A DNA stretch of 64,000 bases from Porodaedalea pini. Lineage: Eukaryota; Basidiomycota; Agaricomycetes; Hymenochaetales; Hymenochaetaceae. A program made the translations under genes and the position numbers. The notes below the pieces were generated by a model. The model did no database searches, had not been told where the DNA came from, and was given only the letters and a program-made list of their open reading frames with translations. Of the stretch, positions 11,513-22,778 are shown piece by piece (the first letter of the stretch is position 1; each line of letters opens with the position of its first letter). The stretch lies in contig NBAY01000002.1 of the NCBI GenBank assembly GCA_002794775.1, forward strand, positions 806,001 through 870,000, written 5' to 3'.

Positions 11513-12964
11513 ATGTCTTCCATCGTCGTATTGGGTGCAGGTAAGAAGGAAAAGGCCCAATGCTGCAAGTAAGTGTCATATTAATCTCCAAGGGACTTGA
11601 AAAGGTGTCGTTGGTCTCTCGACAGCTCTGAAGATCCTGGAGAAAGGCCATTCTGTTACGATAGTCGCCGAAACCTTTCCGGACGACCCAAAAAGCATTA
11701 GGTACACCAGTCAATGGGCTGTAAGTTCCAGACGTTTCTCACATAGTGATATGCAAAGTGATAAGCTATTAGGGTGCTCACCATGTCAGCCTTGCGGGCG
11801 ATGACCTTAGACAGCAAAGTATGTTGTTATGTATTTAATTCTCTGCTGGAGAGCAATCGATTAACCACCTAATGACTATAGAAATGGACCGCGAGACTTT
11901 TAGCGTCATGTGGGAGATGTCTGAAGCAAGCAAAGATTCTGCAAAATGCTTCCTGCGTATCCCCCAGGTCGAGTACTACAGCGAAGAACGACCTGAAATA
12001 AATTGTCTGGAAGTGATGCCTGGAGTAAGTGATTGAACCAATATTATTCTCGTTCGTTTATCTTATTTTCTACTCTATATATAGTTCAGAAATCTCTCCA
12101 AGAACGAGCTCATACCAGGCTCGATAGCCGGCGTCTGTTTCGAAACGCTTACCATCGACATACCTGTATACCTCCCTTATCTCTTTCAACGCTTCTGTAG
12201 CCTTGGTGGGCGCACTGAGCGAGCGGCGGTACAGCACATTGCGCAGCTCGCGGAGGGCGCATATACCGAGGGTAAGCCGCCCGCTGCTCTTGTCATATGC
12301 CCAGGCATCGGTGCCCGCGCTCTTGGGGGCGTGGAAGACCCAAACGTGTATCCGATCCGTGGGCAAACTGTCCTCCTTCGTGCGCCCTGGGTTCGCTTTG
12401 GACGCACACTAAGCAGTGCAAAGACCGGCCTGTGGACGTATATCATCCCGCGCCGCAGCGGGGACGTCATTGTCGGTGGTACGAAGACGGCTAATGACTG
12501 GTACTTCTTGAAACGGAGATCTGTGACTGAGTATAATGCCTGACTGACAACTTTTGTATGAAGGGAACCGAAGCCGCGCGCGGCTACGACGAAACAAATT
12601 CTGGAGCGGGGGCTTACGCTCTGTCCGGAACTTTCGCCTTCGTATGCTGAGGACATGAGCAGAGTGCCGACTATCGACGATGTGAAGCCCGTAATCGTAG
12701 AGGAGGGCTGCGGGTTACGACCTGCACGCATTGGAGGAATTCGGCTTGAGACGGACACGGTCGAGACAGTCAGCGGGCTGAAGGTTCCCGTCGTGTACAA
12801 TTATGGGTATGTTTTCCGAGTCCTTGGACACCTCAATCACGAGCTCTTCAAGTTCTTATTTTACTGATTTATCACCTTGGCGCAGGCATGGCGGATACGG
12901 TGTTCAATCATCCTGGGGCTCTGCGAGCATCGCGAGTGATTTACTTGGTGGTCTGGTCGGATGA
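11513..12964 (+). CDS. D-amino-acid oxidase (FAD-dependent)
   Basis: Oxidative deamination of D-amino acids (DAO/DASPO family) to 2-oxo acids with H2O2. Exons 11513-11540, 11605-11720, 11773-11818, 11882-12024, 12085-12500, 12564-12806, 12886-12964; 356 aa. The FAD-binding Rossmann motif VVLGAGVVGLSTALKILEKG is split by intron 1 after GAG. Other landmarks are WAGAHHVSLAGDD, PGIGARALGG, YPIRGQTVLLRAPW and GDVIVGGTK. The C-terminal signature VVYNYGHGGYGVQSSWGSA is split by the last intron and carries the usual HGGYG and the following Gly/Ser pattern. The protein ends LLGGLVG, without the C-terminal SKL-type tripeptide common in peroxisomal members, so location is uncertain. Whether it prefers D-Asp or neutral D-amino acids cannot be decided here. 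Confidence 0.93.
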
Positions 12965-13743
12965 AATTCTCAGTCTCTTGGAACTTACGCAGTAATGTAC
13001 CACTTATTATTCGGAAACAAATTCAAATTGGCTTGTGTGAACAGCCGGAGTATGCCATATATGTCACTGTTTTCAGCCGAAGGAAATATCGCATGAGTCT
13101 GCGGATTCCTGACACTACATAGTACTGAAGATGCACGGTGACCCTCCATTATTGTTAAATATGCCGATGGGTCTAAAGTACTTACTTTAATACTTAAGTA
13201 GAGACATGAAAATCTTGGCATAGGTTCTTGGTGTACAGTATGATACATCCCGTGCTAGAGCTCCAATGTCGTTCAGCTTAAGGCAAGACAAGTGGCGCGA
13301 AGCCTGATCCGCCTGGATGTTGAATGGGACGGAACCATGACTGTCGGAGGCATTCTGAGTGGTCCCGGGCCGGGCTGGGTTATATCTGTGTCACGTGCTT
13401 ATGCCGATCTTCCGAGCTGAAGAATGGATTTCAGATTTCTGGTCAAGTTCAACCTGTGTTCCAGATAGAATTTATCTTGAGCTGAATATTGCATATCAGC
13501 TTACCAGGAGAATTTCTGCCATCGAGCAAGCCTTCCGTATAACATAGGAAAACCTTGAGGAATTTCAAGTGCATTGATGACCGTGGGTGTCAAAAAGAAA
13601 GAGCCAATGGAAAATGGGTGGCCATATATGTTGCGTAAGTTGAGCTCTGCCGACGACCATCTCCTGCCCTCCTCGTCCCCTGGCATTCTCCTGCCTTGCG
13701 CACAGGAAAAGGCTGGTAGGCATCGACACTGTCCGGATTGAAT
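12965..13743. other. intergenic region
   Basis: 779 nt without a recognisable gene. AT-rich stretches with TACTTA/TTAAGTA-type palindromes around 13175-13200. Upstream region of COQ1. Confidence 0.4.
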
Positions 13744-15406
13744 ATGCGACGATGGACAACCCATCTCCATGTAGCTTCGCGTGCCCGACGGTCCGGTTCT
13801 CAGTCTCCAATACACGTCACGCGTCGGTACACGAGTGCTTTCGCCCACGCAGCAAAGTCCTCTCCAGAAAGTACTCTAGCGGGTAATATTAATCCTACGC
13901 GACCTTCTGTATCTTCCACTGCCAGCTCAACTTCATCTGCTGGTCCCGTGGATCCTTACAAATACCTCGCGCCCGAACTGACAACTCTACGGAAGACGCT
14001 ACTCCATCTGCTCGGGTCTTCCCACCCCTCCCTCACAAAAATCGCAGAGTACTATTTTCTGCAGCCGTCAAAACAGATCAGACCACTGGTTGTTCTTCTC
14101 TTCGCGCGCGCAACGAATGGACTCGGTGCAGACTGGGATGAGAAGCGGTGGGCTGCGGGGCAAGAAGGCGCTCGTGGACGCGCCGAGGAGCTCGATAGCC
14201 CGCTCTCGCGTCCAGACGTTCTGAACGACTGGAATCCAAATATGCCCGACCATACCCGTAGTTTCGAAAGTGCCTTTGAGCTTCCACCACCTCGCGTGAG
14301 CGCCTCGCTCCCGACTTACACGCCGTCAAGCGCATCACATGTTACACCGGCTTTGGCAACGCCTTCACAACTCCTTCCAACGCAACTCCGGCTTGCACAA
14401 ATCGTCGAAATGATCCATGTTGCGTCCTTGCTACACGATGACGTGATAGACGGCGCTGCACTACGGCGTGGAGCTGCTTCTGCTCCTGCGGCGTTCGGAA
14501 ACAAGCTCGCTGTGCTTGCAGGTGACTTCTTGCTGGGCCGTGCCAGCGCTGCACTGAGCCGACTAGGCTCCTCCGAATGCGTCGAGCTCATAGCAGGTGT
14601 GATCGCGAACTTGGTCGAAGGCGAAATCCTGCAGATGCAAGCCGCGGTGAGCGGAGGTGAGGCCGGCGCGCTTAGTGAGGTCGGACTGAATGAACTCGGC
14701 TTGGGCTTGGAGCTGGGGTCGGCGGGTGACGTGAAAGGGAAAGGGAAGGGGAGGGATGTGTCGCTTGAAATGCCCATGGGCAAGGAGATATGGAACGTGT
14801 ATCTGAAAAAGTCGTACCTTAAAACGGCGAGCCTCCTCGCGAAGAGTGCTCGTGCGGCGGTCGTACTGGGAGGTGCGTGTGAGGGCGAGATTTGGAAAGA
14901 GGTAGCGTATGCGTACGGGCGGAATATCGGGATTGCGTTCCAGGTATGCCGTTGCATTGATCTATTTGAGGTTATTATTGACGCACCCCGGACATCAGCT
15001 AGTAGACGACGTTCTGGATTATGAAGCCGTCGACAGTCAGTTGGGCAAGCCTGGCGGTGCGGACCTGCAACTGGGACTCGCAACTGGCCCTGCACTCTTT
15101 GCATGGGAAGAGCATCCCGCAATGGGCCCGCTCATTAGTCGCAAGTTCGAACAAACGGGCGACGTCGAGCTGGTTCGTCTACGTTGTCCAATCGATTCAT
15201 TGAAAGCACTCACTCACTCCTTGATTCGAATTACTACTTTTCAGGCACGCGACCTCGTCCGCCGTTCCTCGGGCGTCGAGCGAACGCGTGCGCTCGCTCA
15301 GGTGCACGCAGACAAGGCACGCGAGGTGCTGCACCTCCTCCCAGAGAGCGACGCGCGGCGCGCGCTGGAAGCACTTGCGGAGCGCGTCGTTAAACGGACT
15401 TCTTGA
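13744..15406 (+). CDS. COQ1: mitochondrial polyprenyl diphosphate synthase (ubiquinone side chain)
   Basis: Trans-prenyltransferase that builds the ubiquinone side chain. Exons 13744-14943, 14999-15172, 15245-15406; 511 aa. The N-terminus MRRWTTHLHVASRARRSG, rich in Arg and Ser and lacking acids, is a good mitochondrial targeting peptide. First Asp-rich motif: SLLHDDVIDGAALRRG (DDxxD followed by RR). Second Asp-rich motif: QLVDDVLDYE, restored by splicing at 14943/14999. Substrate-binding residues are seen in KQIRPLVVLL. The protein is longer than bacterial relatives because of low-complexity inserts, e.g. around residues 125-200 and 305-350 (Gly/Leu/Lys-rich, GKGKGRD). Intron 2 begins with GTTCGT. 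Chain length cannot be read from sequence. Confidence 0.95.
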
Positions 15407-15902
15407 TGATACATGTTAAATTTATTTGATAAACGACTAATTCGCTAAATTCTTGCACCCGTATCCGCACTAGACCTCCTCTCTTGCACATTCATGTTGA
15501 CGTTCTCAAAGAACCATATATGACGTTCCATAGCACCCATATCTCTTTCTGTCCTTCTCTTGTCAACTGCGACGATTAAAAAACAGACAGTACTAGTCGG
15601 TAGTCTAGATATTATTCGGACATGGTTGAAATTAGAAACGTATTTCTCTCCTTTTTATATGTATGAAGAAACGAGGCAAAGAAATGAGTGAAAGAGCATA
15701 GATACCTATTCAATATGGAACAGATGCATGGGAGACATGTAAGATGATCGAAGGGATGCAAGCGGCAGCAGATATACCTAGAAAGCAACGGTATGGCGAG
15801 GAGTCTAGGCTGCTAAAGACGAAAGCTTAGATGAAAACGAATGTTCGGATAATTGTCGGAAAGGCATACTGAACATAAAGGAGTTGAATGAACTAGACGG
15901 CA
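15407..15902. other. convergent intergenic region
   Basis: 3' regions of COQ1 (+) and the LAMTOR2-like gene (-). AT-rich, with a palindromic CAGTACTAGTC at about 15587. No RNA gene seen. Confidence 0.4.
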
Positions 15903-16492
15903 TCAGCGACGTCCGTTCTTGCTAGGAGGAGAGGCAGCAGAACCGAGCTTGTCTTGAACTTGCTGGAGTGGTTTTGCAAGATGCGCGGCAAGGCTCTGTC
16001 CCTATGCGGCAGAAGTCGATATGCGATCAGCGGGGAGAGGTAAAGCAAGGAAATGGAAATACCTTGCGCTGCAGTTCACCCCATTCGACGTCGCCGGTAG
16101 CGTTAAGGGCAATGAGGAGAGCCGGCTCTTTCGGTGGTTGTCCCTCCTGTCTAGACACGGGCACGACGGGCAGCACGATGATGCGTCCGAGCTATATGCA
16201 CATGATACAAGACCATAAATAAACTCAAGGGTTCAGCTATGCAAAACTGGGAAGAGGTGCAGAAGCGACGTACCTCACTGTCGACCATGCCTTCGCCGTC
16301 CTCGCGCGTCTCGGCCCAAACCTCGCTCGCGAGCCCGACGAGCACGCGAATGTCGTCCTTCGGACGGGCGCCCGGCCCGGCGGCGGCGAACGAGACGAGT
16401 GCACCGGATGCAGTGAAGAGCACGGCGGTGTGCAGAGCGGGCGGCGTTAGGACCTGCCCGAGTAGCTTGTTGAGCGAGGAGAGAACTAGCAT
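15903..16492 (-). CDS. roadblock/LC7 protein, LAMTOR2-like (Ragulator subunit)
   Basis: Small profilin-like protein of the Ragulator/EGO type, expected on the vacuole/lysosome membrane where it recruits Rag GTPases for TORC1 signalling. Exons 16492-16274, 16191-16063, 16001-15903; 148 aa. It starts MLVLSSLNKLLGQVL, aligning with the animal protein's start at the same distance from the first beta-strand (HTAVLFTASGALVSFA), followed by a helix with ASEVWAE. The C-terminal half (LGRIIVLPV, EPALLIALNATGDVEWGEL, LAKPLQQVQDKL) matches the second strand and terminal helix. The assignment rests on overall pattern and length (~125-150 aa) rather than on invariant residues; another roadblock-family protein is possible. 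Confidence 0.75.
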
Positions 16493-17921
16493 ATGCGCAT
16501 TGATACTGAATGAGTGCGGTAAGGAGTCAAGGACTCATCACAGACGGCAACCCTCGCTGACGTCAGCATTGCCTGTTTTGGCTTCCCGCGCTCAGCGCGA
16601 CGCTCACTGAGCAGTATGAGCGCTCTTCGGAGGACGACGAAGGCGTGCTGTCTCCACTGACATTATCAGAACGACAAATGAATACCACGATACATCAACT
16701 CCATGCCAATTTACTCCGTGAGGACAAGTAAGCCCGCCCGTTCCGCGCGACGCGATCGCACCTTACTGTAAACGAGCAATATTGGCGACACTTGTTCGAC
16801 CAACATACGCCGCGCCACGTCAACTTTCGGCCGCCTACATTGACCTACTTTCCTTCTTTCGGACGAGAGTGGTCGAAATATGTGGCGGAAACTTTGTACC
16901 GTAGGCATCAGCATCGCAATCTTGGCTCACTGCTAGTCCATGCTCGATATCAGGATGCGCGATATGAGCACGAGCAAGTGCGTCCTTGATGTTCTCCCGG
17001 TCATGATACAATATTCGGGAGTTTGATTTTGCGCACAGGATCTCGAAACGGCCGGCATACGCATCTTTACGTCGCCAAGAGACTGGGATACGCATAGAGT
17101 CCTTGGGTATCTTACTCCCTGTTCTGGGTCATCGCCGAGAGTCATTCGATAAGAATGCCCCAGAAAGCATCGAGAGCAATCCAAAAAGCGGACGGAAGTG
17201 CGCTTTACAGAGTACGGCTTACAGTCCGGTCGTGTGGCGGTCTCGGTCGTCCGTGTATGTGCTTCCTGGTGCTTTCAACTAAAGCTGGATGTGCGGCCAT
17301 CTGGATGGACAAGTTCCAGAGGGGTATGTACGGCTCTCGGTGACCTCGCGCGAGAGTTGTAGAGAGCGCCTCTCAGTACAGGTACGTTCTATTTGTGTCA
17401 TCTGTTCTGGCAGACTTGTCTCGGGTACATCTAACAGAGCTGTTCATCTATCACTAGTACTGATGCGATGCACTGGCTCTCTAGAACATTCGGCACGAAT
17501 GCAGGTTTAGAATGGTTATGACAAACAAACGTTCATATGCATTGCACAGGATCATTTGGCTCGTTGCCTCAGAGACGCCTGCATTCTCACTCTTGCGTTG
17601 CTCCGCGACGGGGAGGCGGGACCGTCCGTTTTGACGAAAGGAGGAAGACGATGATGGAGCACAAATTCAGTTCAGAGCGGAGAGGAGCTGGAATTGATCG
17701 TTTGTTGCTAATAGCAACGGCAGCCTCTACAGTCATCAGGCTGTGCTTGCTCGCTGCCTCTTATCTAGCTGGGAATCCTCGGAATGTGAACACGCTCTCC
17801 TGACGACTGTCAAAGCGCATACAGCTGTCTTTTGGACCCTCTCCTCTCTTCCCACTTTCTACTCCTCTCTTTCCCTTCTCAGACACGGTTGAGCTCTAGC
17901 CGACCTATTTTTGTTTCACTG
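16493..17921. other. 1.4 kb intergenic region, no gene recognised
   Basis: Several open frames of 60-90 codons exist on both strands but none shows family motifs, consistent splice structure or codon bias. A CACTAGTACTG palindrome lies at about 17455. It is the upstream region of the SH3-RasGEF gene and may hold a decayed element. Confidence 0.4.
17821..17890 (+). promoter_or_regulatory. CT-rich tract upstream of the RasGEF start
   Basis: A nearly pure pyrimidine stretch (CCTCTCCTCTCTTCCCAC and similar repeats) ends about 40 nt before the ATG at 17922. Fungal genes, basidiomycete ones in particular, often have such tracts near transcription starts. No start site is proven. Confidence 0.5.
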
Positions 17922-20900
17922 ATGCGAGCTGAACGCCAGCGCTTGCACATAGACCCTTACTACTGTCCACCTCTGACTGATGGGTATGATCCCAACTCCC
18001 CACAGTCTTCGCCGTCGCCATCCTTCACCTTCTCTCCACCGACTGACTTGTCGTCCAACGCGTCGCGCACCCCGATGAGCGCAGCGCCTGAGTGGAGGTT
18101 GTGCTTCGTCCTGTGCCTTTACGACTTTACTCCATCAGACCCGGACCATCTCCCCTTCCGGAAGAATGAAATCCTCGAGATCGTGGAGAAGGAGGAGTCG
18201 GGCTGGTGGGCTGCGTTGCGCGGCGACCACATCGGATGGGTCCCTAGCGCATTTGTGGCGGAGCTATCGAACGAGGCTGCGGAGAGCCTGAAGAATGTGA
18301 GGGAAGAGCTTCGGGTTTACGAGTATGAAGCAGAGAAGCTCTTTAGTGCGGAACCTGTGTCCGGTGTTTCTCGTTTCTTCGACTCGACATTCTCTCCCGT
18401 CTCTGCTCGTGGGCGTGGGTATAGCTCTCTTGAGGACGACAACTGGGTTCCCATACTGAAGCCCGGAGGGAAGGTAAAGCCTGCGTGTCCTTTTGCACAA
18501 CACATGCACAAGCTAACCTGCAGCTTATCTTTGTATAGGCGCCTTTCATGCAGTCCATGTCCCCTTCGGTACATGTTGTGACTGACTTCCCGGACGATGT
18601 TGGACCTCTGTCAAGCATCAGCCCACCGCATTCGCATCCACAAGTAGACGCATATTCAATAGAAGCCGAAATGGGATCTACTCCAAGTAAAAGCTCATTG
18701 GTATCGTCGATCGCCTGCCCACCGTCACCAGTCACACCCATGCCACAGCCCGTACGGTCTGATTTAAGCGCACTGCAGATCAATAAACCTACACCCCCGA
18801 CACCTCCACCTCCTTTATGTCCTTCGCCTTCCTGTGCCTCTCCGCGATCACCTCTTAACCGGAGCCGCTCTGACTCTGCACCTTCGTTGCACAGCAGGAA
18901 TACGCGTAGACGGCCCATCATGGTCAACGATTTCAAATCCCTCTCGCGCCTATCCGTATTCTTGGACTCACCACACCCGGACGCAGCCGCAGCTGCGGCA
19001 GACGAACTTCAAACGGCTTTCGAGGGTGTCCGTCCGACATCTTCGCCCCGTCGTTCGGATAAAGTTCGCCAGTTGACTGGCGACGACGATGCGCAAGCGT
19101 TTCACAATGCGAAGGTCGCCCAGGCGAGCTTGCCTTGGTATCTGCAGCCATCGTATTCTCCCGATGACATCAAGTTGGAGTACGACGGCAGCGTGCGCGC
19201 GGGGACGCTGCCTGCACTCGTCGAACGATTGACCGTCGACCCTCTGAGTAAGTACCCGTTGACCGGGTTATGCAATTGATGACTTGCGTCGCATATTCAT
19301 GTTGAATGGACCCTTTGCACATAAATTATTTCCTATCTATGTAGAGATGACGCAGGAGAAGATGTACAGAGATGTTTGCCTTACGACATTCAGCACGTTC
19401 ACAACCACGGCCGAACTTTTCGAACTGCTTGTCGAACGCTATGAAATGGAATATCCTAGATCGCTTACACGAGAGGAGTCTATTGAGTGGAGGGAGAGGA
19501 AGCTAAGGCCAGTGCAGAAGCGGTGAGTGGTCCTTCTATGCGCATAATGAAAAGAGTGAATCCTCAAGTGCAACTTTCGAAATCTCAGTGTCTTGGCCAT
19601 TTTGACGATGTGGGTGGAAACCCATGGCATGCTTGAAGACGATCCACATGTGGTTCTTAGGCTAAGGGAGTTTCTGAGCTTGATCGTATCTCCACCGACC
19701 TTGGCACTCTCGGCAAAACTGCTCCTGCAGTCTATTGAAAAGCTGGTTAGAAGGCACTCAGTTTCTATGAATCCTTCTGAAGTCTAATTCCTAAAACTTT
19801 GCCCAGGCGACTGCAGCTGTGCAGACTTCCCTTCTTTCGCCACTGCCATTGACGCCTTCAAAGCGACGCAAACATTCTCGTTCACCAAAGAACGAATTGA
19901 CTCGATTCGACCCTACAGACGTTGCGGCGCAGCTCATGCTTTATGAGCACCGATTGTACGTGAAGATCCGACCACGGGAGTGCCTCCTTTGGGCAAAGAC
20001 CCAAACAGGCGAAGGTGTAGCGAATCTCAGTGCATTCTGCGCGACTCACGACCGTGTTGCGGCATGGGTGAAGAGCAGTGTGCTCGCGAATGAAGGTCTC
20101 GGGAAGAGGGCGGACACAATAGACTATTGGATCAAGGTCGCCGAGGTCTGTGCTGAAGCCTTGTTACAACCTATTTGCATTCATTGAATTCCGGAAATTT
20201 CACAGAAATGCCGCGTTATCAATAATTTTTCGTCCATGAGCGCAATTGTCGCTGCACTTTCGAGTGCTGTGCTCACACGTCTGCACCTGACATGGGCTCA
20301 CGTCGGACGCGGCCACCAGTTTGAGGCACTCTCGCGACTGAATGAACCAAGTGGTAACTTCTCCGCGTACCGTGCGACGCTGCAGGCAGTTGATGGGCCA
20401 TGCGTTCCGTTTATCGGCATCTTCCTCACGGATATTGTGCATATCCAGGACCAGATGAAAGACAATGTGGCCTTCCCGCTCTCTTCGAAAACACACAAGA
20501 AGGTTCGTTCGACGTCGCCAGTACCCCCAGATTCCGACCGAACGTGTCAATGCACCACTGCACCGCTCTCAGAAACCGCATACTCGTTTTCGGCATCACC
20601 TTCGGTGTCTTCGCCGTGCTCTATCTCGTCGTGTCCTGCTTCCACAAGTGCAGGCGGCCCTTCCCCACTGGGTCCTCCACTCATCAACTTTGTAAAGCGG
20701 CAGAGATTGTATGATGCTGTGCGCGCAATTGTGCGCTTCCAGGGAAAGCCGTTCAATGTGCCGGAGAATACAGGCGTGATAGGTCTCATGACTGAACAGC
20801 TTGCTCTTGGGGCCGCGAAGCTCAAAGATCCATCAATCTTCTGGGCGCGTAGCCAGGAGTTGCAACAGAGTGAAGTCTCTCATGCTGATATCCGCAAGGG

Positions 20901-20922
20901 GCTTGAGGCAGCGGGCTTCTGA
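17922..20922 (+). CDS. Ras guanine-nucleotide exchange factor with SH3 domain (CDC25-like)
   Basis: Activates Ras-type GTPases by GDP release at the plasma membrane. Exons 17922-18473, 18539-19247, 19345-19522, 19589-19745, 19807-20145, 20206-20922; 883 aa. Domains in order: SH3 at about residues 63-113 (ALYDF-like core LCLYDFTPSDPDHLPF, SGWWAA, GWVPSAFV); a disordered Ser/Pro-rich linker with a PTPPTPPPP run; the RasGEF N-terminal domain (RAGTLPALVERLT, DVCLTTFSTFTTTAELFELL); and the catalytic CDC25 domain (AAQLMLYEHRLYVKIRPREC, LTWAHVG near 20290, PCVPFIGIFLTDIVHIQD). Within the catalytic domain there is a Ser/Pro-rich insert of about 55 residues between the PFIGIFL...HIQDQ strand and LINFVKRQRLYDAV, longer than usual. 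Shorter overall than yeast Cdc25, like other basidiomycete forms. Confidence 0.93.
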
Positions 20923-21338
20923 TAGTCCGAGTTTGCGTGGCTCTCTCATGTAATATTTCCTTTAAACTTCTATTTTTCTTTTTGTGGGACTATCAAGCAT
21001 AGCTGTAAACCTATTTGTATGTTCTTGTTGATGCTTTTGAGTAGATCCTACTGTCAACGAAATCATGTTTCGAGACTCAAACGTGAACAACGGAATGAAA
21101 ATGAGTAAGTCCGTATCTATCTGAAGGATGCGTGCCCGAGCCATATGCAAGGACATAGACAGCCATGAAGTAGCCAATGTTTAAATTACAAATGGAAGAA
21201 AGTAATGGGAACTAATGTGCTAAAAAAGAGTGTCGGGAAAGAGAGAGGGCGAAGACTACAGATGGTTTGCAGCGCTCACTGTAGCATGACATGATGGGAG
21301 GTGAAACGGACAACGGTGCACAGCTGGTATCCAGGCTT
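20923..21338. other. convergent intergenic region
   Basis: 3' regions of the RasGEF (+) and Rab5 (-) genes. AT-rich; no further feature recognised. Confidence 0.4.
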
Positions 21339-22404
21339 TCAGCAATTGCAGGCATCTTGACCGCCGCTTGCCCCAATGCCCTTATTAAGATCAACAGCCA
21401 CCTTCGCGCCCGCTCCACCCCTTGCAGCTCCAGCACCGCGCGTTTGTGGCGGAGGCGCAGTCTGCGGGAGTTTCTTGGCTGTGTAATGCAAAATAGCGTC
21501 AGCAAATATACTCCCTTTTGCAACGTCCAGAGCATGGGCATGCATAGACGACGAAAAGGACGTACCAAGAGATACGAAAATCTCGGAAACACCCTCGCCG
21601 CTCTTCGCGCTCGTCTCGCCCCACATGAGACCCTCCTCTTCCGCGTACTTCTGCGCTTCTTCCTGTGTGACCTGTCGGCGTTCAGCAAGGTCAAGCTTGT
21701 TCCCGCAGAGCGCGATAACAATCGACGGATCGGCCTGCCGCTGGAGTTCACGAATCCAGGTGCGCGCTTTCTCAAGCGATGCGGGTTGCGTGATGTCATA
21801 AACGACGACCGCGCAATTCGCGTTCCGGTAGTACATAGGTGCCTTGAAACGCATTAGATGGCCGACACAGAGCGCATGCAGATCTGTGAGCATACCAGAG
21901 ACTAGTCTAACGTAAGTAACAGCGTTTGGAATCAAACATTCGATAAACCCACCTTGTAACGTTCTTGTCCGGCAGTATCCCTGCAAACCAAAACACCGTG
22001 AAAGACGTGAAAGATATTACTAACGCAATGCGCACGAATACTGACCAAATTTCAAATTTCACTGTTGAGCCATCTTCCAAAGGGACCGTCTGCGTCAGAA
22101 ACGCAGCTAGATGCAAGCGAGAGTCAGATTCATAAGGCAGTCGTTACTTGGATTAAGGAAAGACATACCGCCAATCGTGCTCTCCCGGTAGTCATCGAAT
22201 TGATCCTTTACAAAACGTAAAACTAAGCTGGAATATAACGAATAAGACATGCTGAGCCAGCTAGTCCAATCAGCAGAATAAGTACCTCGACTTCCCCACA
22301 GCAGATTCGCCTGACAGCCACACTTCGTTAAAGATTTTGCACAAAAGAGATATGTAAAATTATTTACCCAAAAGCACGAGTTTGAACTGGTATTGTTTCG
22401 ACAT
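21339..22404 (-). CDS. Rab5-type small GTPase (Ypt51/Vps21-like)
   Basis: Early-endosome Rab. Exons 22404-22368, 22310-22286, 22227-22169, 22106-22046, 21980-21953, 21901-21896, 21842-21566, 21478-21339; 210 aa. All G motifs are intact after splicing: P-loop GESAVGKS, switch I DYRESTIG, WDTAGQE, GNKLDL and ETSAKSG. Rab5 family marks are FVKDQFDDYRESTIGAAF and SLAPMYYRNA. The C-terminus CNC provides the geranylgeranylation site. Exon 6 is a 6-nt microexon encoding Ser-Leu of SLAPMYYR; without it the invariant motif is lost. The gene is divergent from the RRM gene with 374 nt between starts. Confidence 0.95.
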
Positions 22405-22778
22405 GTTGCAGCTGAGGGGTTAGGAGACAGACAGTAAGGAGTGGTGCCAGTGAGCTCAATGAGAGTCCACTGCAACAACGTGACCGTGAGATAATGTCGC
22501 ATACACGCGCATCAGCATAGTTTTTCCTACTTCACTCCCACCAGCAACTCTCCAATCACACTCGAGCCTGCTCACCACAATAGCCTCTTGCTGCCTTAAG
22601 ATCGGCCGAAGTCCGCAGTTTAACGCGACTCTGCGTTGTCTTGAGCGAGTTGAGCACGGAAAGTCACTTAAAACCAGTCCTTACGCTCCTTACATACACG
22701 GACACGTCATCGGCATACACTTGAGCTTATCTTGCATATAAAAGCTTGGAAAACCAACGGAAAGCTCGAAAAATTGCC
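22405..22778. other. divergent promoter region Rab5 / RRM gene
   Basis: 374 nt between two divergent ATGs; presumed bidirectional promoter. No motif could be assigned with confidence. Confidence 0.45.

Noticed and set aside
16700..17810. Several 60-90 codon frames between the LAMTOR2-like and RasGEF genes
   Set aside because: No motif, no plausible splicing between them, no counterpart known to me.
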